Made by a program: the position numbers and the translations under genes. A stretch of 64,000 bases of DNA from Actinomyces sp. UMB0138 (GTDB lineage: Bacteria; Bacillota; Negativicutes; Veillonellales; Veillonellaceae), in contig NZ_PKMC01000003.1 of assembly GCF_002849225.1 (NCBI RefSeq), forward strand, positions 372,001-436,000, written 5' to 3'. Within the stretch, counting starts at the first letter, position 1; each line of letters opens with the position of its first letter. Below are positions 1 through 8,664 of the stretch, one piece after another. Below the pieces are notes generated by a model. That model was given only the letters and a program-made list of their open reading frames with translations. It ran no database searches and had not been told where the DNA came from.

Positions 1-2
1 AT

Positions 3-89
3 TTATCTTCACCTCTCGAGGGGGGGGTTGCGTGAAGATAAGTTTCATCTTCGCCTTCCCGGCAGATCGGGGTGAAGATAAAACTTATC
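3..89. repeat. Cluster of GTGAAGATAA words
   Basis: The 10-mer GTGAAGATAA is present at 32-41 and 72-81 and as its inverse TTATCTTCAC at 3-12. GATAAGTTT at 37-45 is inverted at 81-89 as AAACTTATC. The tight mixture of direct and inverted copies looks like a multi-site protein-binding region. The regulator is unknown. Confidence 0.5.
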
Positions 90-143
90 TACGCATGCCG
101 GTAGGGCGCGCCTGCAGCCAATACCCCGCAGGCCAAATCGACA

Positions 144-216
144 GCACATCAAATGGTCGAGGGCACATCAAAATGCGTACCGTTTGATGTGCCCTGGACG
201 CAATAATGTGCCCTCG
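144..216. repeat. GGGCACATCAAA inverted/direct repeat cluster
   Basis: Perfect 12-bp arms GGGCACATCAAA (161-172) and TTTGATGTGCCC (183-194) are separated by 10 bp. A further GCACATCAAA lies at 144-153. CGAGGGCACAT at 158-168 is also mirrored at 206-216 as ATGTGCCCTCG. This is a candidate operator or structured element; no gene within the window is obviously served by it. Confidence 0.5.
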
Positions 217-883
217 GCGCGAAACACTGCACCCGCCTTGCCCCGGCCTAGAGCTTCGCCGCATCAACTGACAACTTGTCTTTGCGAGTTAGCCCCAGTC
301 GATCGGTTTTCACTAGACCCCTACCCGCTTCTGCTTCCAAAGCGTTACGTTACAACGCTGCTTATTCCCTCAAGCATAGGATCTAGTGGACCAGTCGCGC
401 TAGGCTAGTGCCGCCGCAGCGGCTAGCTTTTCAAAGCAGCCTTCCGCACTAGCTGAGCTGCAAACCGCAGATGCGGTCAGTGTTCACCTCGATCTCGGCG
501 CCCCCATTCTCAGCTTCAAACTGTATGGGGCCGCCCGCATGCCCACAATGGCTACGGCCGGCCCCTTCTGGCGGAAAATTCCACCGCGCGAGCGTCCTTA
601 CGCCCCCTCAAAAGCGAGATTAAAGGAGGGCGGCGCGGTGCTCGCCAGTCTACGATTGGGGCTGTAGTTTTACCCGTCCACACCTCTTCTTCCGGGCTGG
701 AATGACCAGGCTGGACACGCCTTACAGGCCACCACTCAAACCCCCTCGTTCGCCCGCACCCCGCGTGGGTGAAAAATACTCCCCTCAGTTTACTAGCGCG
801 CGGGGTCTGGCGCCGGGCCTTTTGGTACAGGTCCACACCCAATTTTTAGGTCAGCCTCTCCCCCGGCCGAGGGCGGGCGAACC

Positions 884-934
884 AGTGGCCGGGACTCTCA
901 CCTGCTTGCATACAAGTGAGCACTCCCGGCCACT
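884..934. terminator. Hairpin downstream of the surface-protein gene
   Basis: Perfect 11-bp arms AGTGGCCGGGA (884-894) and TCCCGGCCACT (924-934) enclose a second 5-bp stem, CTCAC (897-901) with GTGAG (916-920). It sits about 35 bases past the stop codon of the leftward gene ending at 970. There is no clear U-tract, so it may be a U-less terminator of the kind common in actinobacteria. Confidence 0.5.
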
Positions 935-969
935 CGGTTTCCAATAGGCGCAATGCCTACTAGATGCGT

Positions 970-3024
970 TTAGCCGCGCTGGGCTCGACGCCTTACAACC
1001 AGGCCAGCACCCAGCGTAAGAGCCACAACAGATGCGCCAGCTAGGCTGATGCCAGCAGTACCGGTGTGTGCCAGAGGGGCCTTGCCATTGTCGCTCAGAG
1101 TAACCTGGCGTTCGCTCACAATGGTCTTTGCAACCTTTACCTGCTTAGGCGCCTTCTCCTTCCCAACCTGCGCCTTGCCGGCCTTGTGACCACCACAGCA
1201 ATCAGCGGCTGGCTTCTCAGTACCAGCAAGCTTTTTACCCTTGCCTTCCTTTGCGGCTTCACCGGCGCCAGGGCCGGTCTGCTCGCCCACGCCTGCCGGC
1301 TCCTGTCTGGGCACGTCCCCCGTTTGGGTACCCGCATCGGTCTTGTCCGGCTTGGACTCCTGCTTAGTTTCGCCCTCGCTCTTCGGATCTACCTTCGGAT
1401 CTACCTTCGGGTCTTCCGGCTTTACTTCCGGTTCAGCATCAGGGGTGCCCTTCACGTACTGGATTTGCAGCGAAGCCACCTTCGCCTCATTCTTAGCTTC
1501 GGCCTTAAACACCAGGTAGTGGCGACCGTCGCGGTCCCGCAGCACGCGTGCTAGTGGCCGAGATCCGTCCTCACTGTTCAAACTGAATACGGCCGGCTTG
1601 TAGCCGTCAAACTTCTTGATCAACGGGTCCGAAAGTCCAATGCGAACCTCCTGGCCCTCTACCACCTTTAATTCGGCGCTGACAGGCACCCCTGCCTCGT
1701 CCTTGAACGGTTCGGTGAGCAGATCAGTGGGCCCATTTTCGCTCGGATGCACGTAGGTGAACTTTACAGTCACCTTTTTCGCGGGATCCAGCTTTTCTTC
1801 GACCAACTTCGCCTGGGTATCCTTCAGCTGCTTGGTCAGCGCGTCCACGTCAGCCTGGCTGGCGTACGGGAAACCGGTGGGCAGGGAATTTTGCACCTTC
1901 TTGATCGCGTCCAAGAACGGGGTGCGCGATGCCACCGTCCACCCGTTGCCCTTGGCGGGAGTCTTCGCCACGGCCTCGTCGAACGCCTTCTGCAACTCGA
2001 CCAGATCCGGGGCCTTGTATTCTTCCTTCACCAACCCGGCAATTGCCGCTGTTAGCGCCTTAGCGGCACGGTCGAAATCAGCGTGAGTATTCAGCGGGCC
2101 CGCCTCACCCGGGGCAAGAATCGAAGTTAGGTCCTTAGCGTCAACCAGGTTTGCTGCCTCGGCAAGGGCGGAAGTGAGCGCGTCGTAGCTGGCCTTCGTG
2201 TAGCGCTTGCTGTCCTTGCCGTTTTCAGCCAGCTTCTTGTCGGCCTCAGCAATTAGGCGCTGCAGCGGTTCGCGGTTGAAGGGAGCCGGTTCGATCTTTT
2301 TGAACGCCTTATTCACTTCGTCGCGCATCTTCGCCAGGTCATCTTGGCTAATCCCCGCAGTACCCGCCTTGGCCTGCCCAACCAGGAACTCTGCTGCAGC
2401 CTTGGTCTGCTTGTAGGCGGCGTCGGTGCCTTCCTTGATCTTGATACCGGCCGAGGTCGCAGCCTGGTAGTCGCGGTCGTGTTCGGCTAGGGCGCCTTCA
2501 AGTTCCTTGGTGTCAAGCTTCTTCGGGGCAGAATCAATCTTTACGGTAATGGGCTGCTGGCCTTTTAAGTTCAGCACAACGGAATCGCCCTTGACCCAGA
2601 TCGGGCTGCCCAGGCGGAACAGGGTCTTGTCATACTTGCCGTTGGTGTCCTCTGGAGCCCATTCCAGGCTGGCGGAGATAGCTTGGTTGTACTTGAGGCT
2701 GTTGTCGTCGGGCAGTAGGAGTTTCCCGTCAAATTCCTCAACTCCCAAATCAGTTGAGGAATAAGGGAATCCCAGCTGGCCGTACAGGGCAACCTTCACT
2801 GTTTTGCTCGTAGTGTTCTTCTCTAGGGTGGCGGCCCAAACTTTTAGGGTCCCGCCCATATCTAGAGAGAAATTCTGTACAGAGGAATTTGCCTTCACAT
2901 TTTCAAATGTGTTTTCATCAGCGGCGCTTGCGGCGGCGGGGAATAACGCCAACATAACGAAACCTGCCACGAGGGCGGCCAGCGCCCGCTTGAGCAGGCC
3001 GATGCGGCCTGAGGTTTTCAGCAT
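970..3024 (-). CDS. Iron-box-controlled LAxTG-anchored FIVAR surface protein
   Basis: Predicted cell-wall-anchored protein of 684 residues. The ATG at 3024 is chosen because GAAAGGTG lies just upstream; a TTG six codons earlier is the alternative. A signal peptide covers about residues 1-35. An N-terminal beta-rich region of unknown fold follows. Residues 170-420 form a helical region with FIVAR-like repeats of the YTxxSYxxLxxALxxA type. A second beta-rich region covers about 420-530, then a Pro/Lys/Glu-rich stalk with a vicinal Cys pair (CCGGH, about 609-613). The C-terminus is LAHTG (651-655), a hydrophobic segment and Arg-rich tail, the signal typically used by class E sortases. The promoter carries a DtxR-like box, so the protein is probably made in iron starvation. 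NEAT and HtaA haem-binding domains were considered but neither is clear, so a role in iron or haem capture is inference from regulation. Confidence 0.75.
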   Translation of the reverse strand: MLKTSGRIGLLKRALAALVAGFVMLALFPAAASAADENTFENVKANSSVQNFSLDMGGTLKVWAATLEKNTTSKTVKVALYGQLGFPYSSTDLGVEEFDGKLLLPDDNSLKYNQAISASLEWAPEDTNGKYDKTLFRLGSPIWVKGDSVVLNLKGQQPITVKIDSAPKKLDTKELEGALAEHDRDYQAATSAGIKIKEGTDAAYKQTKAAAEFLVGQAKAGTAGISQDDLAKMRDEVNKAFKKIEPAPFNREPLQRLIAEADKKLAENGKDSKRYTKASYDALTSALAEAANLVDAKDLTSILAPGEAGPLNTHADFDRAAKALTAAIAGLVKEEYKAPDLVELQKAFDEAVAKTPAKGNGWTVASRTPFLDAIKKVQNSLPTGFPYASQADVDALTKQLKDTQAKLVEEKLDPAKKVTVKFTYVHPSENGPTDLLTEPFKDEAGVPVSAELKVVEGQEVRIGLSDPLIKKFDGYKPAVFSLNSEDGSRPLARVLRDRDGRHYLVFKAEAKNEAKVASLQIQYVKGTPDAEPEVKPEDPKVDPKVDPKSEGETKQESKPDKTDAGTQTGDVPRQEPAGVGEQTGPGAGEAAKEGKGKKLAGTEKPAADCCGGHKAGKAQVGKEKAPKQVKVAKTIVSERQVTLSDNGKAPLAHTGTAGISLAGASVVALTLGAGLVVRRRAQRG

Positions 3025-3048
3025 CGAATCACCTTTCTTCAAGTTAAC

Positions 3049-3067
3049 TTAGGCGACCCTTACCTTA
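3049..3067 (-). promoter_or_regulatory. DtxR/IdeR-type iron box
   Basis: Read on the minus strand this 19-mer is TAAGGTAAGGGTCGCCTAA. It matches the DtxR/IdeR consensus TWAGGTTAGSCTAACCTWA at 15 of 19 positions, with both outer half-sites intact. It overlaps the -10 element at 3064-3069 and lies 25 bp upstream of the ATG at 3024. Iron-loaded repressor bound here should block transcription. Confidence 0.75.
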
Positions 3068-3091
3068 TAGTTGTGCAGGCCAGAGCGTCAA
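3064..3091 (-). promoter_or_regulatory. Promoter of the surface-protein gene
   Basis: On the minus strand a TTGACG -35 element (3086-3091) is followed after 16 bp by a TATAAG -10 element (3064-3069). This is one of the best sigma-70-type promoters in the window and is overlapped by the iron box. Confidence 0.65.
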
Positions 3092-3222
3092 CATACCCAA
3101 ATGGGAAAGCTAGAGTTCTGCCCGCTAGAGTCTCAAGTACCGGCTTTGGCTACATCGCCGCTGCGCAGAAGAGCACGCCACCAACTAGAGTGAAGTCGAA
3201 GACCTCCCTGAAAGGAACGCTC

Positions 3223-3357
3223 ATGTGTAAGCCGGTTACGTGCAAGATCTGCGGCAAAATTACTTGGGAAGGCTGTGGCAAACACATCGACGAAGTGAAG
3301 GCATCTGTGCCCGCCGACCAGTGGTGCGATGGCAACCATTCCACCACTAAGGACTAG
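3223..3357 (+). CDS. Small Cys-rich conserved actinobacterial protein (44 aa)
   Basis: A 44-residue protein starting at the ATG at 3223, preceded by a good AAAGGA site. A longer in-frame reading from 3073 has no ribosome binding site and overlaps the divergent promoter. The sequence has a CxxC knuckle (TCKICGK), a GCGKH motif and a late Cys (WCDGNH), spaced as in a small zinc-binding protein. Short proteins with this TCxxCGKxTWxGCGxH pattern are widespread in actinobacteria and have no assigned function. It is transcribed away from the iron-box gene on the other strand, and nothing in its own upstream region marks it as iron-regulated. Confidence 0.7.
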   Translation: MCKPVTCKICGKITWEGCGKHIDEVKASVPADQWCDGNHSTTKD

Positions 3358-3397
3358 CGCCCGACCGCCAGGGTACCCGGCTGCGAAGGCCTAACGC

Positions 3398-4249
3398 TTA
3401 GCAGGCGTCGCGCCTGGCCGCCCTCACTTCCCTGGTAAGGAAGGTGGCCACGGCCCCCAAAGTCCCCGCTGCAATGACTGCCCACCAGGGAAAACGCGGC
3501 AACTGGGAGGCCTTACCCGCATTGGCTTTGTCGCGGGCGGGGGTAGGGATGACGCGCTCGCCGGTAACCAGGATCCGGTGCGAATTGATCCCCAGCGGAG
3601 TGCAAGTCACCAACGTGGCAAGGTCCTTTCCCTCCATGGCTTCAATAGCGCGCGTTTCCGAGGGCGCCACCACCTGCGTCTCAAACACCCGGTAGGTCAG
3701 CACCTCACCGAAGACTTCCAAAGTGAACGTGTCGCCCTTGCTGATCTGATTCAAATCCGTAAACAGCCGCGCAGACGCCAGCCCGCGATGCGCCGTAATA
3801 ACCGTCCTGGTCGACGGCCCACCCACCGGCAAAGACGTGCCCTCAAGGTGGCCGGCCCCCTTCAGTAGGCTCGCCTCGGTGGTGCCATGGTAGATCGGCA
3901 TGTCCACATCGATCTTGTCGATCTTGATGCGCCCCATCGTCCCATTTTCATCCGCCCGCAAAATGTCTTCGTAGCGCCAGCTGCCCTTCGCGCTCCCCGT
4001 CCCAGAGGCGATGCGCGCGCCCGACTTTAGCTCCGCCCCCGACGCCAAAGCCTTGTTATATTCCCGACCTGCCTCTAACTGCGCCACCCTATCCGGCCGC
4101 ACAGACTGCAGGCGGTGCGCATACTCGCCCACGATCTTCGACTGGTTGTACTGGCTAATCCACGCCGCCGTCGACGGATACAGCAACAGCCCCACGCCAA
4201 CCAACACCAAAGCGCTAATCAGAACAGGTAACAGCAGACGCTTCACCAT
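3398..4249 (-). CDS. srtC: Class C (pilus-assembly) sortase
   Basis: A 283-residue membrane-anchored transpeptidase that links pilin subunits through Lys-Thr isopeptide bonds at the cell surface. It has an N-terminal membrane segment (about 5-25), a lid-region segment, catalytic His154 in TAHRGL, Cys216 in TLVTCTP, and Arg225 in INSHRILVTG. A second membrane segment near 252-272 is typical of class C enzymes. The ATG at 4249 follows AAGGAG. It is the last gene of the pilus operon, 164 bp after the major pilin, and a hairpin in that gap could lower its expression relative to the pilin. This matches the layout of Actinomyces fimbrial loci. Confidence 0.92.
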   Translation of the reverse strand: MVKRLLLPVLISALVLVGVGLLLYPSTAAWISQYNQSKIVGEYAHRLQSVRPDRVAQLEAGREYNKALASGAELKSGARIASGTGSAKGSWRYEDILRADENGTMGRIKIDKIDVDMPIYHGTTEASLLKGAGHLEGTSLPVGGPSTRTVITAHRGLASARLFTDLNQISKGDTFTLEVFGEVLTYRVFETQVVAPSETRAIEAMEGKDLATLVTCTPLGINSHRILVTGERVIPTPARDKANAGKASQLPRFPWWAVIAAGTLGAVATFLTREVRAARRDAC

Positions 4250-4369
4250 AGCTACTCCTTATATATGTTGCCGTAACGGGCGAGGGCGGGGGTGCCGAGC
4301 GCGAAGGGCGGGGTCAGGGGTGCGGGCGCGGTGAGAGTGCACCCTACAGTCCCCCGCGCAACATAAAGA

Positions 4370-4400
4370 TCGAGGGCGACAGCTAAGCCGCCGCCCTCGA
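4370..4400 (-). terminator. Hairpin between major pilin and sortase genes
   Basis: Perfect 9-bp arms TCGAGGGCG (4370-4378) and CGCCCTCGA (4392-4400) lie just past the pilin stop codon. On the minus strand the stem is followed by TCTTTAT. It probably acts as a leaky terminator giving much pilin and little sortase. The arms are an inverted pair of the over-represented GAGGGCG word. Confidence 0.6.
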
Positions 4401-4413
4401 AATTGCCTAAAAA

Positions 4414-5847
4414 CTAGGCGCGCTTACGCGATTTGAACAGGTACAGGCCACCTGCAACCGCTAGCACAGCTGCGCCACCAATGGTCAGCAGCAGCTGGCC
4501 GGCAGCACCAGTCAGCGGCAGGGACGGGCCAGTCTGCTTGGTGTTGTCGTATACCAGGTCATCGGTAGTGGTCTTACCAGCGGTAACGGTGATGGTCTTG
4601 CCGTCAGTGGGCAGCACGTAGCCGGCCGGAGCCTTGGTTTCCTTTAGGGTGAACTGCTTGGTCACGCCGGTGGAATCTTCGTTCTGGCCAATCTTCTTCA
4701 GGTACAGGCCTTCGAACTCATAGACGCCGTTGCCAACATACTTAGCAGCAGCAATTTCAGTGTTCGTGTCCTTTTCGTAGACCTTGAATTCGGCGCCTTC
4801 CAGGATCTTGTGGGTGTCCTTGTCCTGCTTCTTCAGGCGGTAGTTACCAACGACGGCCTTATCGGAAGGAGTAATGGTCGGAGGGGTGTCCTTGCCCGGC
4901 TTCACCATGTCGTTGATGAAGAAGTTCGCGCCGGTGTTTTCCACCTTGCCGTCGGCGGGCAGAGCAGAAAGCGTGGTGGTCAGGGCGAAGTTAAGCTTCT
5001 TGCCTGCTTTGCCCTTTAGCTTTGCAAGACCGGACTGGGTAAGCTCGACGGTTACGAAACCGTTGTCGTTATTCGCGGTGTAGTCACCTGCATTCAGCTT
5101 GGTGTCGCCAACCTTGACTTCAGCGGAAACGAACTTTAGGTAGCTGGCCAGCTTATCGGTAACGCCAGCCTTGGTGTATTCCTTCCCATCGCTGACTGCG
5201 GGGATGTCGTAAGAGATGTTCCAGACCATGTTCTGGCCAACCTTCTTGAAACCGGTGTCGTCCAGGGTCTTAGTTGCCGGCTGGATTACCTCGTTCTTCG
5301 GGTAGGCGTGCACGTCGTACAGCCACTGCGCAGTATTCGGGAACGGGATGGAGACAAAGAAAGGCTTGGCCTTTTCGGTCACGTTATTGTGGCCGTTGTC
5401 AGCGCCTTCAGTCACGTAGTAGACGCCAGCAGCGAGCCTTTCAAACTTAGCGACGCCATCCGCGGCGGTTACCTTGCTAGAAGCAGCAGCCAGGTTGTAG
5501 TCCTTGCCGTTAGCAGTGGCCTTATCGCCCTTCGGAGCCAGCCTGGACACGACATCCCAGGATTCCGGCTTCGTTAGGTCCAGGCCTTCAACCTTCTGCA
5601 CCTTGAATTCGATGCCGGCCAGGGCGCGGGCATTTGCCGGAGCGGTCTGCTCAGTGCCGTCGTTCTTTTTGCCCTGCCAGTCGGTCTTGGCGTACTTGTG
5701 CACGGTAATCGAACCGGTGCGGTTCAAGTCCGGGTTGCCCTCTGCTGCAACGGCGTGCGGCGCAACCAGAACGGTCAGCGCACCCAGCACTGCCGCCAGG
5801 AGCGCAGCGAGGACCACGAAGATCCCCTGCTTCTTTAGCTGTTCCAT
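4414..5847 (-). CDS. fimA: Major pilin subunit (SpaH/FimA-like, LPLTG anchored)
   Basis: Shaft-forming pilin of 477 residues, starting at the ATG at 5847 (AAAGGA at proper spacing; a TTG one codon upstream is too close). A signal peptide covers about 1-35. The pilin motif ends in AYPKN with the polymerising Lys at about 184, and the E-box ETKAPAGY lies near 403-410. The Lys- and Asn-rich Ig-like regions fit CnaB-type domains with internal isopeptide bonds. The sorting signal LPLTG at about 443-447 is followed by a membrane segment and KSRKRA. It lies 48 bp after the tip adhesin gene and upstream of srtC, the standard order of Actinomyces type 2 fimbriae. Confidence 0.9.
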   Translation of the reverse strand: MEQLKKQGIFVVLAALLAAVLGALTVLVAPHAVAAEGNPDLNRTGSITVHKYAKTDWQGKKNDGTEQTAPANARALAGIEFKVQKVEGLDLTKPESWDVVSRLAPKGDKATANGKDYNLAAASSKVTAADGVAKFERLAAGVYYVTEGADNGHNNVTEKAKPFFVSIPFPNTAQWLYDVHAYPKNEVIQPATKTLDDTGFKKVGQNMVWNISYDIPAVSDGKEYTKAGVTDKLASYLKFVSAEVKVGDTKLNAGDYTANNDNGFVTVELTQSGLAKLKGKAGKKLNFALTTTLSALPADGKVENTGANFFINDMVKPGKDTPPTITPSDKAVVGNYRLKKQDKDTHKILEGAEFKVYEKDTNTEIAAAKYVGNGVYEFEGLYLKKIGQNEDSTGVTKQFTLKETKAPAGYVLPTDGKTITVTAGKTTTDDLVYDNTKQTGPSLPLTGAAGQLLLTIGGAAVLAVAGGLYLFKSRKRA

Positions 5848-5895
5848 CAAAAATCCTTTCCGATATGGAACTTTCAGTAGTGCCGGCCTTGTGGC

Positions 5896-8664
5896 TCAGC
5901 TGAACTTGCGCTTCCGGAACAGCCATCCGGCCAGTCCAAGTGATAGCGCCGCGACAATTCCTCCTGCCAGGTAGAACATGTCGCTACCAACCCCGCCGGT
6001 AAGCGGCAGAGGTGGGACGTCTTGTTTCTCATTTTTGATATTGCCGAGGGCGATGTTCGCCCTTCCCTGATTGGCATACAGGTCCGCTCTGTGTACCTGC
6101 CTGCTAAGCTTGTACCCAGTAGGCGCCTTAATTTCGCGCAGGAAGTAGGTGCCCCACCCCATGTCTTGCAGAGCGAAGTGGCCGGCGCGCGGGTCCTTGT
6201 CAGGACCTTTACAGGCACTAGAGTTTGCCGCATTACAGTCAGCAATAGTGGTATGCCTGATCACGCGGTGTTTAGGCGAGGTCGCCGGCGAGTTATCGTT
6301 GCCGTTAATCTGCCAAATGGAGCCGCCCAGGGGTTTGCCGTTACTCGCGTCCACCTTCGTCCACGTGATCTTGCCTTTAACACGCGAATTTGGTACCAGC
6401 ACGCGGATCGGACTTTGCGTGCCTCCGCTAACACGGACTGGGAGCCCAGCGAAGCGCTGATACCCATTTGGGGCATGCGGTTCGACAATCACATAGTCGC
6501 CGACCGGCAAGTTCTGCCACGATGCTTCGCCTTGCCTATCAGTGGACTGCACGCCACCGATGCGCTGCTCGTTCGGCTCGCACGTGCCGTTGTTGTTCAC
6601 ATCCCTACACAGCTGCAACCCAACCCCCGCAAGGCGCGCCTCAGGTGGCATCGACGCCTCATCGCGAGCACCCGCCTTCGCGTAAGAATCGTGGTCATGC
6701 TTCACCGCGGTGATAGAGCCAGTGCGCAGTTCGTTCCGCACGGTGCAGGAGACGTCCCTAAAGCTCCCGGCAGAGAGCTCCACGGCATAACGCTCCTTGG
6801 TATCGGCCACGACCGTGGTGCGCACACTGCGGTTCTTACTATCGGTGCATGTAACAGACTTCTGGTAGGCTGACAACTTCAGAGACGACGTCGTGGCCAT
6901 CTCTTCTTCCACAAGATAGGTCGACCCAGCAAAACGCAGCAAGGAATCGGTCACTGCCGCCCGGTTACGAGCCCTCCCACTAGTTATGGCAGAAGCCTGC
7001 TGGCCGCCATTCTTCTTTTTCACAGAAATCCTGAACTGGTCATCTCCAGCGCGCGAGACCACGTCCTTCGCTGCCCGAATCGTCGGCACCGCGGCCACAC
7101 AGCCTTCCATGTCAGTAATTGGCGACCCAAACCTGAAGTTGTATCTATCCAGATTCACGCTCTTCTGCTGTTCAAGTACCTTGACCAGGACGTTTCTTTC
7201 AAAATCGACCTTAAAAATGCCGTTATACCGTGGCCTACCGGCACGATGCTCAACATTGCCTTCATGGTTGGCGGACACGTAGAAGTTGCCGTCCTGGCCG
7301 GCCAAAAAGCCGGTAATAGCCCAGCGCCCCATACCGCCGCCGAAAGGCACGCCCTCCGGGCCCCTGCTCAGCATCGCAGAATGGACAAGTTTGGCAGAAA
7401 GCGGGCCAGCGTTCGCAACGCCATTAGTAGTCCAAGCAGGCACCAAGCTCATGCCAGCGCTGGTACTAACTTTCTCCGCCTTCTGCGGTAAAAGCTCCGC
7501 TGCACTACCCTGAGCCTGCCGCGAAGCGGCGTTGAAATCAACCCGATAAATATCGATCTTCGCGGCACCATTAGGATCAGGTATATTCCTAGTGCCCTCG
7601 GTGGCAGCCACCATCACATACAGCTGGTTGCTGTTGTCGAAAAGCAGATCCACGTTGGTCCTGGCCGCTGGGAACGGGCCCGCCGAGAATTGTCCAAGCG
7701 TCAGCACTCTTCGAGTAACCGTGTCATACGCCATAACCTTGATATCGCTGTACTGCGCACTGCGACTAGTAGTCACGTCACCCGCAAACACGTAGTAACG
7801 GCCTTGGTTATCCATGGTGCCACCCTTAAACGGCATGCCAGCACCCACCACTTTGATTCGTTCAGTCTGAATCAGAGTGTTCGGCGCGATAGTTGCCTGA
7901 ACGATGGTCACATAACTCTTATTTCCCGACGCCGCCGACATCACAGTCGCATGGTCCGCGAAGAAAATCCGCCCGTGCTTTCGATCCACAGCAAGGGCGT
8001 CATACCCACTACCAGTGCCTGTCGTATTGCGCTTCTTGTGCCAAGTCGCAGAGCCCATCCAGATCGGACCGCCCGTAATCCGGTCGTTACGCAAGGTAAA
8101 AGCCTCGACAGAGCCGCTTCCACTTTCGATCCAGTATGAATCTCCCGGATCGCAGAAGTTACTGGTTGCCGACGACAAGGCATAGTATCCAGCCCTTCCC
8201 CGTCCGGCATCTCGGTCATCTTCGGTATTTGCAGGGTTTCGTTCATCCGTACGAAGGTGAGCGGCACCTGCAGCTTCAGCCGCTTCCGATTCAGAAGCCG
8301 GCTGCGCGGCGGGATCGACGGGCTGGGCGTCTGGTTGCGGGGCTGGCTGATCTTTTTCCCCATGGGCTACATCTTTGCCCTCGCGCGTATCCTGACTGTC
8401 AGGTTGGGGATTGGAAAATCCTGGACCGCCCGGCTCGTCCTGGTTGACGGCCGCCCGCATCTCTGTGGGCTTAGCATCTACAACGGAACCATCCGCAACG
8501 GTGGGACCATCCGCAAAAGCGGGGCCGGCGAGCATCACAGAGGTGACCAGCCCAATGCCAGCTATTGCAGCACCCGCAGCAGTCGCATAGCTGTTCTTTC
8601 TACCCAAGGCTTTACTTTCTATCCGCCAACACAACTCACCGACCAATATTTCGGCAGCTGTCAC
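5896..8664 (-). CDS. Pilus tip adhesin-like LPLTG surface protein
   Basis: Large secreted protein, first gene of the pilus operon. The reading frame from a GTG at 8664 gives 922 residues, but a TTG at 8607 placed just before the signal peptide (GRKNSY then a hydrophobic stretch ending AFA) fits better, so the start is unsettled. A low-complexity linker follows to about residue 150, then a large domain with repeated beta-strand motifs (about 160-530) of unknown fold. Several prealbumin/CnaB-like domains follow, including a Ca-loop-like DVNNNGTCEPNE and the E-box-like REIKAPTGY. The end is LPLTGG (about 886-891), membrane segment and RKRKFS. By position it corresponds to FimB/FimQ-type tip proteins; its ligand is unknown. 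Confidence 0.8.
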   Translation of the reverse strand: MTAAEILVGELCWRIESKALGRKNSYATAAGAAIAGIGLVTSVMLAGPAFADGPTVADGSVVDAKPTEMRAAVNQDEPGGPGFSNPQPDSQDTREGKDVAHGEKDQPAPQPDAQPVDPAAQPASESEAAEAAGAAHLRTDERNPANTEDDRDAGRGRAGYYALSSATSNFCDPGDSYWIESGSGSVEAFTLRNDRITGGPIWMGSATWHKKRNTTGTGSGYDALAVDRKHGRIFFADHATVMSAASGNKSYVTIVQATIAPNTLIQTERIKVVGAGMPFKGGTMDNQGRYYVFAGDVTTSRSAQYSDIKVMAYDTVTRRVLTLGQFSAGPFPAARTNVDLLFDNSNQLYVMVAATEGTRNIPDPNGAAKIDIYRVDFNAASRQAQGSAAELLPQKAEKVSTSAGMSLVPAWTTNGVANAGPLSAKLVHSAMLSRGPEGVPFGGGMGRWAITGFLAGQDGNFYVSANHEGNVEHRAGRPRYNGIFKVDFERNVLVKVLEQQKSVNLDRYNFRFGSPITDMEGCVAAVPTIRAAKDVVSRAGDDQFRISVKKKNGGQQASAITSGRARNRAAVTDSLLRFAGSTYLVEEEMATTSSLKLSAYQKSVTCTDSKNRSVRTTVVADTKERYAVELSAGSFRDVSCTVRNELRTGSITAVKHDHDSYAKAGARDEASMPPEARLAGVGLQLCRDVNNNGTCEPNEQRIGGVQSTDRQGEASWQNLPVGDYVIVEPHAPNGYQRFAGLPVRVSGGTQSPIRVLVPNSRVKGKITWTKVDASNGKPLGGSIWQINGNDNSPATSPKHRVIRHTTIADCNAANSSACKGPDKDPRAGHFALQDMGWGTYFLREIKAPTGYKLSRQVHRADLYANQGRANIALGNIKNEKQDVPPLPLTGGVGSDMFYLAGGIVAALSLGLAGWLFRKRKFS

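Larger units (their letters stand above)
1..969. other. Gene-free region with short repeats
   Basis: No open reading frame here has convincing codon use, a ribosome binding site or a recognisable family, so I leave the region without a gene. It holds two sets of short repeated words. GTGAAGATAA occurs at 32-41 and 72-81 and inverted at 3-12. GGGCACATCAAA occurs at 161-172, inverted at 183-194, with partial copies at 144-153 and 205-216. A long hairpin lies at 884-934. The repeats resemble operator clusters and may control a gene to the left of the window. Confidence 0.6.

Noticed and set aside
552..842. A 96-codon open frame on the minus strand in the gene-free left end
   Set aside because: No ribosome site, Arg/Pro-rich shadow-like composition and no recognisable family.
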